Shown: one piece after another, positions 25,336-36,919 of the stretch | Numbering within the stretch: the stretch's first letter is position 1 | Layout of the letters: every line of letters starts with the position of its first letter | Assembly: GCA_017607445.1 (NCBI GenBank) | Contig: JAEVHH010000001.1 | Location: 2,480,001 to 2,544,000 of the forward strand | DNA length: 64,000 bases | Origin: Histoplasma ohiense | Taxonomy: Eukaryota; Ascomycota; Eurotiomycetes; Onygenales; Ajellomycetaceae | Direction of reading: 5' to 3' | Position numbers and translations under genes: made by a program | The notes under the pieces: generated by a model | The model's database searches: none | What the model was told of the DNA's origin: nothing | What the model saw: only the letters and a program-made list of their open reading frames with translations

Positions 25336-26876
25336 TCATGCCCAGCCATTCACCAACCCATTAATTTTAGGCTCCACAGCCGCCTTCTCCAGCGCCTGCA
25401 GGACATCTGCTACCAAATCCGCACTATCCTCAATCCCACAGCTGACCCGGACCAAATCCTCAAACACCCCTGCTGCCTCTCGCTGCTCTTTCGGGATGCC
25501 CGCATGCGTCATGCTGCCCGGAACCTCAACGAGCGACTCCACACCCCCCAAGCTCTCCGCCAACACAAACAACTTGGTCTCCTGGCAAAAGCGCTCGGCG
25601 GCAGCTACACCGCCCTTGATGCGGAAACTGAGCATGCCGCCGCCCATGCCATCGCGGTGTTGTTTAAGGGCGATGTCGCGTTGGGGATGGGACTTGATGC
25701 CTGGGTAGTTGACGGTGATGACGTGTGGGGAAGATTCGAGGGCGGTGGCGATGGCCGTTGCGTTTTTAGAGGCTTCGCGGGCGCGCAGGTGGAGGGTTTT
25801 GAGGCCTCGGTGGGCGAGCCAGCAGTCGAAGGCGGAGGGGACGGCACCTATAGCGTTCTGGAGGAAGGATAGGCGCTCGTGGAGAGTTGGAGAGTTGAAG
25901 ACAGCTACGCCCATGAGGACGTCCTTGAGGTGGGAGTTAGTATGAGATTCTTTTGAGTGACATTTCTCGTTTTTCGTTTCTTCTCATGTCATCTGTACTT
26001 ACAGAGTGGCCATTAATGTACTTTGTGACAGAGTGCACGACGATGTCGGCACCATGGTCGAGCGGGTTCTGGATATAAGGGCTGAGGAAGGTATTATCGA
26101 CAACGACCATAATGCCGTGCTGATGGGCAACGCTGGCTATTTTTCTGATATCGACGAGGCCGAGGGTAGGATTCGAGGGGCTTTCGATCCAGATTAATTT
26201 GGTGTCATTAGGGCGGATCAGGTCTGTAATGTCGATTTCGATGCTGGGGGAGAAGGTAACATGCACGCCGTGGGCGGCGGCAACTTTGGTGAAGTAGCGG
26301 TAGGTTCCGCCGTATACATCGGAGACTGATATGACGTGTGATCCCGCCGCGAGGGATTGGAGGATAACGGCTGTGGTTGCAGAGCCGGAAGCGAAGGCCA
26401 AGGCATATCGAGCGTGCTCGAGAGCTGCTACGGCTTCCTCGAAGTGGTCTCTGTTTGCCCACCGGGTAGGGAAATTGTCAACACCCGGCATACACGAAAA
26501 CAATGAACTAAATAAAAGTTGAGGGTGAAACGGGAGGTTTCTGCGGACCTGTTTGGGTTTGCGCTTCTTGTATATTCGTATTGTCCGATGGGCTTGCCCA
26601 CCCCGACTTGAGCGAAAGTTGTGGAAAGAGAGATCTAGAGGGAAGGAGTTAGTTTCATTCATAGCCTTCAGCATGAAGGGGCGTAAAAGAAGTTTCCCTC
26701 CCCGCCTGTCTCTGTCTTACCGGGGCAATTACAGCACCAGTTGTAGCGTCCACATGCGCTCCAGCATGTACAGCTCGTGTGCCAAATTGATGGACCGGCG
26801 TGGGAGCCCTCGCAGGGGTTTCAATGGAGGTTCCATTCAGCTCGGAAGCGCTGCCTGAATCGGTGTCACTCGTCAT
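25336..26876 (-). CDS. CYS3: Cystathionine gamma-lyase (reverse transsulfuration)
   Basis: Pyridoxal-phosphate enzyme cleaving cystathionine to cysteine, 2-oxobutyrate and ammonia in the cytosol. Four exons: 26876-26721, 26634-26549, 26450-26003 and 25923-25336, giving 425 residues, the normal size. Junctions rebuild FGTRAVHAGAH, AVIAP/ISLSTTFAQVGVG, YTRSANPNR/DHFEEAVAALE, ASGSATTAV, SVSDVYGGTYRYF, VVVDNTFLSPYIQNPL, the PLP-lysine motif SVTKYINGHS (Lys224, with Asp199 upstream), DVLMGV, FDCWLAHRGLKTLHLRAR and SLGGVESLVEVP. The intron after 26549 starts GTCCGC, a poor donor, but no other GT nearby keeps the conserved frame. Among Cys/Met-metabolism PLP enzymes the sequence fits gamma-lyase better than gamma-synthase, which is usually longer at the N-terminus. 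Confidence 0.92.
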
Positions 26877-27954
26877 ACTCGCTTTACCCGATTTCTATAC
26901 GCCGAATCGATCAAGGAATTAAACAGCAAAGAGGAGAGGAATGAGCGGGGAGAAAGTCAAGTATTTAACGGCAATTTGCGCGCTAGCAAAGATGGGGAAG
27001 CGGAGAGGGTTGCAGCACAGAACGGCGGAAGAGTCGATACTGAATTTTGTCTATTAAGCTTGCCCAAGGAAGAGATATCTCTTTTGTAAATCTTGTTTAT
27101 CTTTTATCCACAGGACCGGTGTTATAAGAGATACTAGTATATATATGAGGCAGACAGAACAAGGCAAAAAGTCCAGATGAAGGTGATTTCCAACGAATTA
27201 TTAATCTGATACAGGAAGAAAAGAAAAGCAATCAATCGACCGCCAGAAGGTGCCGCACAAACGGGCCACGGGTAATCCATCTTCTAACTTTCGGCTATTT
27301 ATGGTTAATTAATGGGAATGACTGTTTGATCTTTGTCCCTTTTCGGAGGAGTCGCTAATCGAGAAAAAGATGCAATATCAAAAGCCAAAAGCTCGCTGAG
27401 AGAACCAAAAACAAGAAAAAAAGAAAAAAGAAAACATATCACCATCCCTGGACACAGAATACAACCACACAACCACACAGCTACCCCTCAGCGAATCCTT
27501 GTCCCCGGTTCAGGTTCTCAGGGCTCAACAGGCCCAGACGGCTTCAGCAACAGCTCTCACCGCGTCAACAAACCTCCAGCGCCATGCAGCAGCGCCTTGG
27601 TGCACCGGCGCGAGACTCCAATCAGAGTCCCGCAACCACATTTGTGGCTGCAGGTGCTGACATTTCTGATCTGGAATCGTGCATGGCGATGCGATTCTGT
27701 TTTACATTTTTTTTTTTTTTCATTTGTTTTTCCGAGCATCCTTATTACTAATGTGGCAGGAAAACCTCGGTGCTTGTGACGTCATTTATTGTTCATCGAC
27801 GACGATATGCCGTGGATCAAGGATGCCAAATGTTGGTTTGCACAGGGCCATTCTGATTCTGCTTCAACTGTTTGCCCATAACACTTGATGCTCTCGGATG
27901 ACGAGATTTTGGCCGGTATTTGTGCAATCTCTCATGTGCAGGATCGTAAATAAA
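26877..27954. other. Intergenic: CYS3 upstream region
   Basis: Promoter side of CYS3. No gene supported: a 148-codon frame beginning at 27333 is low complexity (poly-Lys, then mixed) and has no family motif. A T-run lies at 27707-27721. Confidence 0.5.
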
Positions 27955-28217
27955 ATGGACGGCGTGCATGAGCACCATACCTTCACGACTGCGGGCAGTT
28001 CAATCCCAGAAGATCAGAACCCCCTGGCTAGTGTCCGAAGGTAAGCAATGGATCATATACTCCATTTAACGATGTGACGGTTAGTAGGCGGCCGGAATGG
28101 CAGTTCTTACTGCGGCTTTTTGGCCTTGTGCTAACCGCCCAACGCTGCGAGCCTTCCCTCCACTCAACAACCACGGTATATGGAGTCCGCTATGATGCTT
28201 TGTTTAGTAAAGTCTAG
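27955..28217 (+). CDS. Possible small two-exon gene or gene fragment
   Basis: Speculative. ATG at 27955 opens 28 codons to a good donor (AG/GTAAGC at 28041). A 47-nt candidate intron ends at TAG 28087. The frame then runs 42 further codons to a stop at 28217, giving 71 residues (MDGVHEHHTFTTAG..., then RPEWQFLLRLFGLVLTA). The second half looks like one hydrophobic helix. The intron is near the lower size limit and no homologue is recalled, so this may be chance or the remnant of a membrane protein. Confidence 0.22.
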
Positions 28218-29715
28218 GGCTTAGGGCAAAAACTACAGTGCTGTATATGATATTACTCTCCCCCAGACTTCTTCCCCTCATCTTAGTATTGAGTTTTCAA
28301 TAGAATGGCCCAAAGTGGAGCAGTTGTGGATAAGACTCTAACAGCGCTCCCCTTCAGCGTGAGCGAGGTGAGAGAAGGAAGGGCCACAGAGACAAGCTGT
28401 GATTATAGCTCCCCGGGAACGACGCACGGCTTTTGGGCATGATGGAGGAGCGCTTGCTCTGGTCGGAGATCAAGCGCTGTTTCTCAGACAGGACAGAGTC
28501 GGCCTTGCGCCTGCAGAAGTCGACGCTTCAAAAGAACAGATGGGATTGCGCGTTCAGTCAAAACTGCGGCCCTCACTCCGGCCTTTGGCTGTTGTGATGT
28601 AAAATATGACAAATGTGTCCTGAAGACATCGAGTCCCAGCTCTTCATCGCTCGTCATCGCATAGCCCACGATCATTAGAATGATTTTTTTTTTTTTTTTT
28701 TTCCTGAGTCTTTGTGAACTTCGAGGATGTCGGAGCTGTGGGGAGCCGAGCGGTTGAACACCCATGCCTTAAATTTGGTTCTGTAGAGGGCGAAAGCGAG
28801 GCCGAACCGTCGAGTCGGTGGACGCCGGGGGCGGGTGCTTTCGGCCAGACCTGATATCTACGCGACATTAGAAATATTGTATGAAATCAAGAAAGGAGAA
28901 CTCGTTGTACCCCCGAGTCTGAGAGTAGGGAATTTAACACAATGCAGAGGTGTGTAGACGATGGATAATGGAGAAATATGACGCCCTATAATTTCCGTTT
29001 AATCTTCCCTAATCCCAAGGAATGCAAGCATAACTAGCTATGCAGGACTCCATGTCTGGGACGCTTTGGATACCGACTCCTGGTTTCACCAGGCCCCAGA
29101 ACCCGCAAAGACGAGCAAAATAGCTGTAGTCCATCTCAAATTCCTACTCTACTATTCCACTCTGAGTGATGCACAAAAACTACAGCACCAAGCTATCTAG
29201 CAAGCTTTTGCCCAAAAAGACAAACTACCGTACCCGGACTTAGACAGCTTATCTTGGCCTCTGCGGCAAGCACCTGAACACCGTCCCAGCGGGCGGGATT
29301 GCATAATGGCTACAAAATGTTTGAGGAGATTGGTCGAGGCGAATTTGAAGTAGTTTGAAGGGCTAGTCAATACTGCAGCGGTCCAATTTGTGCTGCAAAG
29401 AAGTTCTTCAGGATGAAGGAGAAACTTGAAATTGCCACCCTTTAGCAATAGATACTACTGCTAAACGCACTTCTGGCTAATAATCTACTGCGACAACTTG
29501 CGAAATTCGTGGATCTGATCGCGGATAAAGCAGAACTTGCGCTTATCATGAAGCTTATGCCACTGGTAACCTCTTGGACTAGCCTGGTGACTACAACAGC
29601 TCTCACGCCTGATTCTATCCTATATACAGGTACCAAGAACCGAAAGTTCAAATTTTTTTAAAGATGCAGCATCCCAGCATGGTGACTGTCTCTCAATGAA
29701 GAGAAGATTAAGTTG
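28218..29715. other. Intergenic region 3' of the PAQR gene
   Basis: No supported gene. Short frames at 28399-28870 and 29197-29651 overlap on both strands. A T-run of about 19 bases lies near 28684-28702. The rightmost part is the 3' flank of the PAQR gene. Confidence 0.45.
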
Positions 29716-30786
29716 TCAAACTAGACAACGCGGATTCTCACGGATATAGTCAAACACATTGAGAATCGTCCAGACAGCACTGAGGGCGACGAAAATGTGA
29801 AAAATCTGGTGTGATGCTCCCCAGATATCGAATCTCTCGGGAATCCACGACTCCGGGAATTGGGTCTAGTTTGTTGATTAGTCTGGTGCTTGGTTTGAAA
29901 AGGGGGTGCCAGTGTTACTCACGGCATAGAAGATTGTCCCGATAATTATTACCATACCCTCGAGAAGGTAGTAGCCCAGATTCACTTGCTCGTTCCACTG
30001 GGCGTATGGGAAGATGATGGCGGCGTGGATCATGGGTGCGAGTGCTGAGGGGCCGGTTGCAACAAAAGTGGAGAGCCGCAATTTTCTCCATTTAGAGCTC
30101 TGGAACCGGGGCCTCACCACTACAGTGGCTGCCAGGAGCCCCAATACGCAAATCTACGACGAGAAAGAACTCAATAGGCCATAAAAGAGCGCGCTGGAAA
30201 ATAGGAGAGGAGGGGAAGATACCATTGTCCAATAGAGCTTCTGCAGGCCCGGCTCACAGTAAAAGCTAACATATATTCCCGAAATGAAGGACCCGAGGGT
30301 CTGGAAAATAATGGCCACATAATCTAGTAGGGCCCAGAGTTTGACGTAATCCTCCGAATGACAGAGGAGGGTGTGATAGATGGAAGATATTCCGAAGCAC
30401 AGAATGGAAGTGCACAAATACACGTGGAATGCCAACTGGTCTGCCCAGGAGGCAGTTGGGTAGCGATGGCGGAAGTACAGGTGGAAGACGCCGTTGCTGA
30501 TGACGGCGATTCCGGCTGGCACAAGGTGAGAGTATATGTTGACCGTCTCGTTGTGAAGATATCGTAAACTCTCGAGGCACAGTCTGATCGACCGAGTGAC
30601 GGGACGGTAGCCGGTGAGTAAGAAAGAATTGTGGGCGTACCACAGCGGCACTTCAGTCGCTGTCAAGAGCCGATATTTTGTCCTTGGTTGTTTAACAGCC
30701 GCTAGGGGCTGGAAGGTGTTCGTAGCAGTACTCTGATCCCGCATGCCATCGCTCCGGGCGGGTGACAGTGGTTGGTACAGAGCCAT
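29716..30786 (-). CDS. PAQR-family seven-helix membrane protein (Izh / adiponectin-receptor-like)
   Basis: Membrane protein of the progestin and adipoQ receptor family; yeast members (Izh1-4) affect zinc and sterol homeostasis, and the fold resembles a zinc-dependent hydrolase. Three exons: 30786-30223, 30153-29923 and 29865-29716, giving 314 residues. Family landmarks in order: LLTGYRP, ESLRYLHNETVNIYSHL (about 73-88), SSIYHTLLCHS with His138, a run of hydrophobic helices, and GASHQIFHIFV with His284 and His288. These are the three predicted zinc-ligand histidines, all present. The N-terminus is short and cytosolic-looking. Both introns have good donors (GTATCT, GTGAGT) and TAG acceptors. 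Which yeast Izh it matches cannot be decided here. Confidence 0.9.
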
Positions 30787-31500
30787 CTGACGAGATATTC
30801 CAAAACTGATATAACGAAGGATCCAAAAAATACAAGGAGAGAAGAAGAAGCAGAAGAAGAGAAGAAAATTTCTCCATCTTTCGCTCGATCATCGCTCATC
30901 ATGTTTCTATGACGGGAAATCGGTCTTTCAACGCATGGAATACGGTTTCGGAAGACGCAGGCTCATCAAACTCCAACACCATGCATGTGAACTCAATTGG
31001 TTCAGGGGCTTCGGTTCCCCCTGGCACCAAGGATGCAACCATTGAGCATCTTTCTTTCCCCCCTTAAAAAATACGTCTCCAGGGCTTACCCAGCCTAGAT
31101 TTAGTAAATGACAGCGCTTCTCTTCTTTCGATGTGTGATATCACTTCCCCCCCTTCTCTCCTCTTGGTCAACTGTTGTTCTCTGAACCAATGCTCTTGCC
31201 GATTCCATTGCTTCGCCGCCGCAGATTTCAACATTCTATTTTTGAGGGCAACTGGCAGCTAATGTGATTAACTCGTCATGGTCTCCCGGAGCGACTATAC
31301 CGGGTGAGCGCAGGGTAAGATGGCACCGTCCCCTGCAGGGGAGAGGGACGGGAATGGGAAGGGTGCAGTGCACCTGAGCGCGCGCGAGAGAGAGAAGAGG
31401 AGAAGGAGAAGGAGAAGGAGAAAGTGCGTGGTTGACATCCCTAGTGCTCGCTAGAATGCCACGTGACCGCACCTATTTCCAAGGTTAAGTTGCACTTACA
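30787..31500. other. Intergenic region
   Basis: Upstream of the PAQR gene: a TTCTTCTGC/GAAGAAG run lies just upstream, with pyrimidine-rich promoter-like sequence at 31130-31160. An AGAAGG purine repeat is at about 31385-31425. A CACGTG core is at about 31461. Confidence 0.5.
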
Positions 31501-32050
31501 ATGAACCAACCTTCCACCACCATCGGCCGCAGTTCCGCGCACGAGCTGTTCGATGAGCAGCTGGATGTTCTCCAGCTGCTGCGCGCCCAGGAACAGACGA
31601 AATGGACCGTGGTGTCGACGGGAATGATTACGAGTTTCCTGTTCGACTCTGCGTTTGGCGTCGTTGATGCGACGCGGCTTCGCGCGAAGGTCCAGGCGTT
31701 GGTTGGTTGGGAGACCCGGGTGACCGTTGGCGGATATTGGGAAATTGACGGCGGAGATAGCGCTTGGGGACGACGGCTCGCTTGGTGCCAATGGGCCTCT
31801 TTTTGTCGGCGGCGATACGCTTAGTTATGCGCGGGTCGCGGAGTTGGTGGAAAAGATCACGGAGAGGTCGGCTGTGACGGTTCCGGAAGCGCTGGAGAGG
31901 TTGAAAAAAGAACTGGACAATGGTTTGTGGAAGTTCTATGCTGTTTCTGGAACGGGGAAGGGTGTTGCGTGGGATCTGGAGAGGACGTGGAATTCCCGGA
32001 AGGGGGTCCATGCCTTAACCGCCGAGGAGTGGGCGCGGGAGAATCTCTAA
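31501..32050 (+). pseudogene. Truncated, frameshifted isoflavone-reductase-like (NmrA-type) gene
   Basis: Two overlapping frames form the C-terminal half of an NAD(P)-binding isoflavone-reductase-like protein. The first, from 31501, reads SSAHELFDEQLDVLQLLRAQ, KWTVVSTGMITSFLF, GVVDATRLRAKVQALVGW. The second, from 31727, reads ADIGKLTAEIALGD, GDTLSYARVAELVEKIT and ends EEWARENL. They join at about 31727-31732, where one extra base shifts the frame inside RVTV/ADIGK. The N-terminal Rossmann half with its glycine-rich loop is missing; no frame upstream of 31501 supplies it, and the homology begins near IGRSSA. Loss of the cofactor domain plus the frameshift argues for a pseudogene. A sequencing error could explain the frameshift but not the truncation. 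Confidence 0.7.
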
Positions 32051-32321
32051 ATGTAGAGATACTGTCCCTATTAAGAATGGAGTCGATTCTTAGAGTATTT
32101 TGTTTTTTGCATAAAATGCGGAGTTTTAGATACTCTAAAAGAAAATTTTAGTTGTAGATAGATACATGAGATCCTAGGGAACTAAGGATCCAATATCGTC
32201 AACACAAACATGAAAAACGCTCAATCATATAGTACGTGCAGAGGATTAGCGTTCATTTTATTTTTTTATTTATATCCCCCTTTTTTTAAAGTCAATATAA
32301 GTCATACACAGACTTGGAACC

Positions 32322-33465
32322 TTAAGACCACCATGCAACTAGCCCCAGACCCGCAATCTGCATGGATCCCTACATATATATTCTGTTTAGCCGCAGATTG
32401 CGATAGCGTAATCCGAACATTCGAAGAGGAAAGAAAAGGAAAGAAAGAAACCCACAATGATTGAATAAGGCGGCTTCCTCTCCATCACTGCCACACCATC
32501 CTGGTCATCAGGCGCGTCTGGGACCTGATCATGCCACTCCTCCGCCTCAACTCGAAAGCGCACCGTTTCGCCAATATCAAAGTAGAAAATTGCACCCTCA
32601 CCATTATCCCAAATCCAGACTTGGTCGGCGAAGTCGCTATAACATGAGAACGGAGACATGGGCTGTTAAAAAATATTCGTCTCACGATAAGTGTGAATGA
32701 GGGGGCTTGAACTTACAATCTAGCACCATCGAGTAATAGACTGGGAGGTATGAAGATATCGTTAAAGAATTCAACGCTAACTGAAGGTGTTGAACGAAAA
32801 GGAGGGTGCGTTGTCGTTAGCATAGTAACGTAGCAATCTTGAAACGATAGAATGTCTGTCCCAAGTCTCGACGATCTCCTTTTTGGGTAAAAAAGTATTT
32901 TAGACGCACTTTTGATACCGTTCTCGGTTCCACTGGTGATTTTCCCCAGGATAACCTCGCCCTTGAAGGGCCGGAAGACGATTAATCGGAATTTAACTGG
33001 CCCAAATATGTAGTTACTCAGTAAGGGCTTGCAGGAAACGCATGGATTTGGCAGTTCGTTTCATGCTGCATGCATTCATTCATTCATGCATTCATGCATA
33101 CCATTAACATTGACAAGGCCGGTGCCATGTCCAATCAGGCCATCAGAGGACTCGAGCAAGTCGTAGAATCCGATGCAGAGGCCAACATTCTGGATGACCT
33201 GGGAAATAAAGTTAGTTTCTAAGTGTTGGATTTTTCTCTTTCTTTTTCTTTTCTTCTTCTTCTTCTTTTTTTTGGACATACCTTATTTGCATACTTCTCA
33301 TTAATATTATCCTCGATTGCAACGGCGCTGAGTTTTGAAAAGTCTTCGGGGGAAATTTGGACCAGGTCGGAGAGGGTTGTCTACAAACATCCAGCATTAG
33401 AAATCGGCGGTTAACCCTAGTTAGGAGAAAATCTACCAGAACATACGGCATACCAGAATAAACAT
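32322..33465 (-). CDS. RPC25: RNA polymerase III subunit Rpc25 (RPC8), Rpb7-like
   Basis: Stalk subunit of RNA polymerase III, partner of Rpc17 and required for initiation at tRNA and 5S genes. Seven exons, all in phase: 33465-33454 (only 12 nt, MFIL), 33380-33282, 33198-33102, 32996-32910, 32780-32717, 32636-32456 and 32369-32322, giving 195 residues. The spliced reading is TTLSDLVQISPEDFSKLSAVAIEDNINEKYANK, IQNVGLCIGFYDLLESSDGL, HGTGLVNVN, KFRLIVFRPFKGEVILGKIT (start of the S1-like domain), SVEFFNDIFIPPSLLL, FADQVWIWDNGEG, IGETVRFRVEAEEWHDQ, PPYSII/GSMQIAGLGLVAWW. The order and sequence match the N-terminal Rpb7-like domain, OB domain and conserved C-terminus. It is divergently transcribed from the NUFIP1-like gene at 33931. 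Confidence 0.9.
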
Positions 33466-33930
33466 GATACTAATAATCTTTATTTAGATTGAAATGTCAC
33501 CGAATAACAAAAGGAGAAATTTAACGGCGCAATCCTGGGCATCTTCAGCGCTTCATGCCACAAGCAGGAGAAAGGAGGTTTCGGTAGTGAAAACACATAG
33601 ACGAAAGCAATTAAGCGACAATACATATCATAGATCCCATATCCTATTCTACGTATAACCGAGAAACATTGAAAGTGGAAAAGCACATAAGTTCCTCGTC
33701 ACCAACCCTCCACATTTCGTTGTTTATCAAAAAAGGTTTCTGATGTCCACGTGACTTTGCACGGTTCCGGAGCGGATCAATGTATCGCCCCTGAAACCGC
33801 TAAAAGTTGGAATTCCCATGAGAATGATAACGACGACGACGCCATCTTCAACGATGATGGGCCCCTGAAGATGGAGGCATTACCTCTACATTTCCGTATT
33901 TAGCTTCTCATTTCTATTCCTGTTCCTACT
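33466..33930. promoter_or_regulatory. Shared divergent promoter region, RPC25 / NUFIP1-like
   Basis: 465 bp separate the start codons of two divergent genes, both acting in RNA production. A palindromic CACGTG lies at 33748-33753, near the middle, a candidate bHLH/Cbf1-type site. No TATA box is obvious. Joint regulation is inference. Confidence 0.45.
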
Positions 33931-36318
33931 ATGGGTTCTGGCGGATTCTCGTTTCCCCCCCCACCTCCTCCTCCACCCCAGACTGGCCTGACGAGTTTCC
34001 CTGGTGCTCCATATAGTCAGAGCCAAGGGGGACGAGGCTCTGGTGGCCACCAGCGAGGTCGTGGAAGAGGAAGTGCACATAGGGGTGGGAAAGGAAACCG
34101 TATGAACGGCCCTAGTCATGGCCCTTCTCATAATATGAACTTTACACCTGCGAGTGTCAACCGATATCACCCTCATCCTCATGCTCCGCATCCCCATGCA
34201 CCTCCGAATAACCCCCTTCCTCCTCAGTATAACCCTCAAGGACCTCCCGCACATTATGCTCCGCCACCCCAAGGCCAGGCCGAATTCCCCTCGGCAGCAC
34301 CTTATACCCGGCCTTCCCCACATCTGCCGCCTCAACAAAATACGTACAGCCAGCCAGTGCCGATACAATATCCCCCCCGTCACCCTACATCACATCCAGC
34401 TGCATATAGCCCACCCGCTCCCATGCACCGGCATTCTCCGTCCCCGAATCGCCATCCCCAACCTCACATAATGCCACCTCCCATACATTGGGGTTTCGAA
34501 AATGCCGTCCAAGGCAGCGCGTACCCACCTCCAGATTCGCGTGCCCCTCAGTATGGTTACCCTGATAAGCCCGACTCAAAACCTCACCATCCGCCGCGGC
34601 TGCCCCATGATCGCCATGCATCCCGACCATCTCAGGAATATAATTCGTTCTCTTCAACAAACCTGTTCAACCGTGGTGATAAATTCGCCAATCGGAATAA
34701 TAAACGCTCACATTCCAGTGCATTTAGTGGATCGCAGATGTCTAGCACGAGACCAACTGCCCCTCTCCCTATCCCCAGCTTTGGACTCTCGCTTCCTTCA
34801 AAGCCGCCTCCCTCCGTCGACGCTACTAGAAAACATAAAAAGAAAAAACGAACTCACAATCAACTTGGTCTCACTCCACTAACAGAGGAGCATGAATCGA
34901 GCGAGGAGGAAGATGACGTCGATGAGGAGACCAAGCTTTCACAATCAGTTTCCACTGGCGAGCTTAAATTTACCTATAAAGGGCAAACCTCCACCTTACA
35001 AACACCAACAGATATTGCTACCTGGATCGAGGAACGGAAAAAGAGATATCCAACCAGAGCAAGGGTTGAGGAACGTCTGCGGGAAGCTGAAGCGAAGAAA
35101 CAGGCTGCGAAGGAGGCCAGAGAGGCGAAGAGGGCCAAAGAGAATGCTACAAGACAACAGAAGAATATGGATCAGGAAGAAGCAAGACGGCCTCTGAAAG
35201 AAGCTAGAATGAAAAAGGACAAATATAAATCGGACAAAATAGCTCTGAAGGAGGAACAGAAACAGCCACTCGACCCTGCAGATGCAGCGGCTAAAGCGAA
35301 ACTGAAGGCAGAAAAACTTCGACGGAAGCTCATGAAAGAAGAAAAGAGAGTAGCTAGGGCGGAAGCAGATGCGGAGAAAGCTAGGCTGCGTGCCGAAGCG
35401 TCTAAGGCACAGACTAATGGGGTGCTTGATGGAGAGGCAAAACCGGCCGTTACCCCAACTTCCGCGGCGGAATATGCACCTTCATCTGCAAGCTGTGATA
35501 CCTCAAAGCCAGCACTAACAGAAATAGAAGATACCCAGCCAGATGATCAAATAGACGCTGGGGGTACGCAACAGGAACAGCCAACTTCACACCTTGAAAG
35601 CATTATCCATACAGACGAAGTCCAAGCTGCGATTACTGGACCTGCAACGATTCGCACCCAACAAGAAACCCCCAATACCATGGAACATACCCCACATGTG
35701 AATGGAAATGTCCCACCCACAGCTGTCACTGGGAATGGCCTATCCGATGAGCTCGACAGCCTTTCATCATTCTCAGATAACGATTCTGAACTCGATGATG
35801 AAACATCGTCCAGCGGCTCAGATTCCTCCTCAGAAGAAGGCGACACTAGCTCCTCGGAACCCGAGCAAGCTACAACCCGGCGAGAGCAACCCGACCGTGT
35901 CCTACCACCCGCCCGACAACCCAAAACGCTGTGTCGTCAATTTTCTAAAACGGGCCAATGCCGACGAGGAAACAGGTGTAGATTCCTCCATCAGGCCCCG
36001 GACAAAACGAAAAATGCAATGAGGCCCTCTGCTCCCGTCCAGGATAAGAAGGGGAGGAAATCCTTGTTTCAGACTGTAAGTCCCCCCTCCCCCGGTATTT
36101 TTCTATATATGTCTAAATGCCCCCGCTTATCTCACTTCTTGTTCTTAAACTGTTCTGGGATGTTAATGCATTTAAATCTATAGCTTGTAAGCCGTGAGAA
36201 GGAGGAAGAGGATCGGACAGTGATGCAGGCAATATCCTGGCTGGGCCAGCGGGGTGTTTTAGCCGAGTCGGCGACTGATGCGGCACAAGACATTCATGAA
36301 GAACCATCAACCACTTGA
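33931..36318 (+). CDS. NUFIP1/Rsa1-like snoRNP assembly factor with CCCH zinc finger
   Basis: Probable box C/D snoRNP assembly factor, nuclear. Two exons, 33931-36075 and 36184-36318, give 759 residues. The N-terminus is Pro-rich (PPPPPPPP) with an RG/GGRG-type basic stretch (about residues 33-55), then a long Pro/His/Tyr-rich disordered arm. The NUFIP signature lies at about 345-390 (GELKFTYKGQTSTL, DIATWIEERKKRYPTRARVEE), followed by a charged coiled region (EEKRVARAEADAEKARL). A Ser/Asp acidic patch precedes a CCCH finger with C668, C677, C683 and H687 (C-x8-C-x5-C-x3-H). The second exon adds LVSREKEEEDRTVMQAISWLGQRGVL, a conserved-looking tail. NUFIP1 proteins bind Snu13/15.5K through the signature region. 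Fungal NUFIP1 proteins with a C-terminal CCCH finger are, as far as I recall, common. Confidence 0.85.
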
Positions 36319-36843
36319 ATCCTTCGACTTGCAAGCGATAGACAGGGCGATACATGACTGTGGTAGCAGTAGTGCTACGCTGCGAGTTTGAATATCCCCC
36401 CCAAACCAAAGTTGGCTTGGTGTACCCGCCAAACTGGGCTATGTTAAGAAGTTCCAGACTCAAGATAGGCACTGTACCAGTACGACATCCTCTCCATAGA
36501 AATTAGCGGCTAAATTGATGATGCTGCAAACCGAGAGAAAAGGGAAAAGAGTCACTGGCTATCCTTTATTTCTCAATATCATATATAGACATTCTTATTG
36601 CCTAAAAATCTCAGGTTCCCCTCTAGCACTGCTTGAGTCCACAGCCTGTAACTATATTCTCCCTAGTTGGAGGAGCTTCTGCCACAATTCGGCTCCAGAG
36701 GGAGCTGCCAATGGCGTATGTGAGAAGATTCTACATCTTGATAGAAACTCTGGAGAGGGGAAAATACTATTTTGTTACTTTTGGTTCTTATCTAATATTA
36801 CTACCATGACAGCAACCTCAAAACAAAGCCCTCAATCCTCTCA

Positions 36844-36919
<76 letters not shown>

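Noticed and set aside
24941..25872. Long plus-strand frames over the CYS3 3' exon
   Set aside because: Antisense shadow of CYS3 plus low-complexity Lys-rich flank; no motif.
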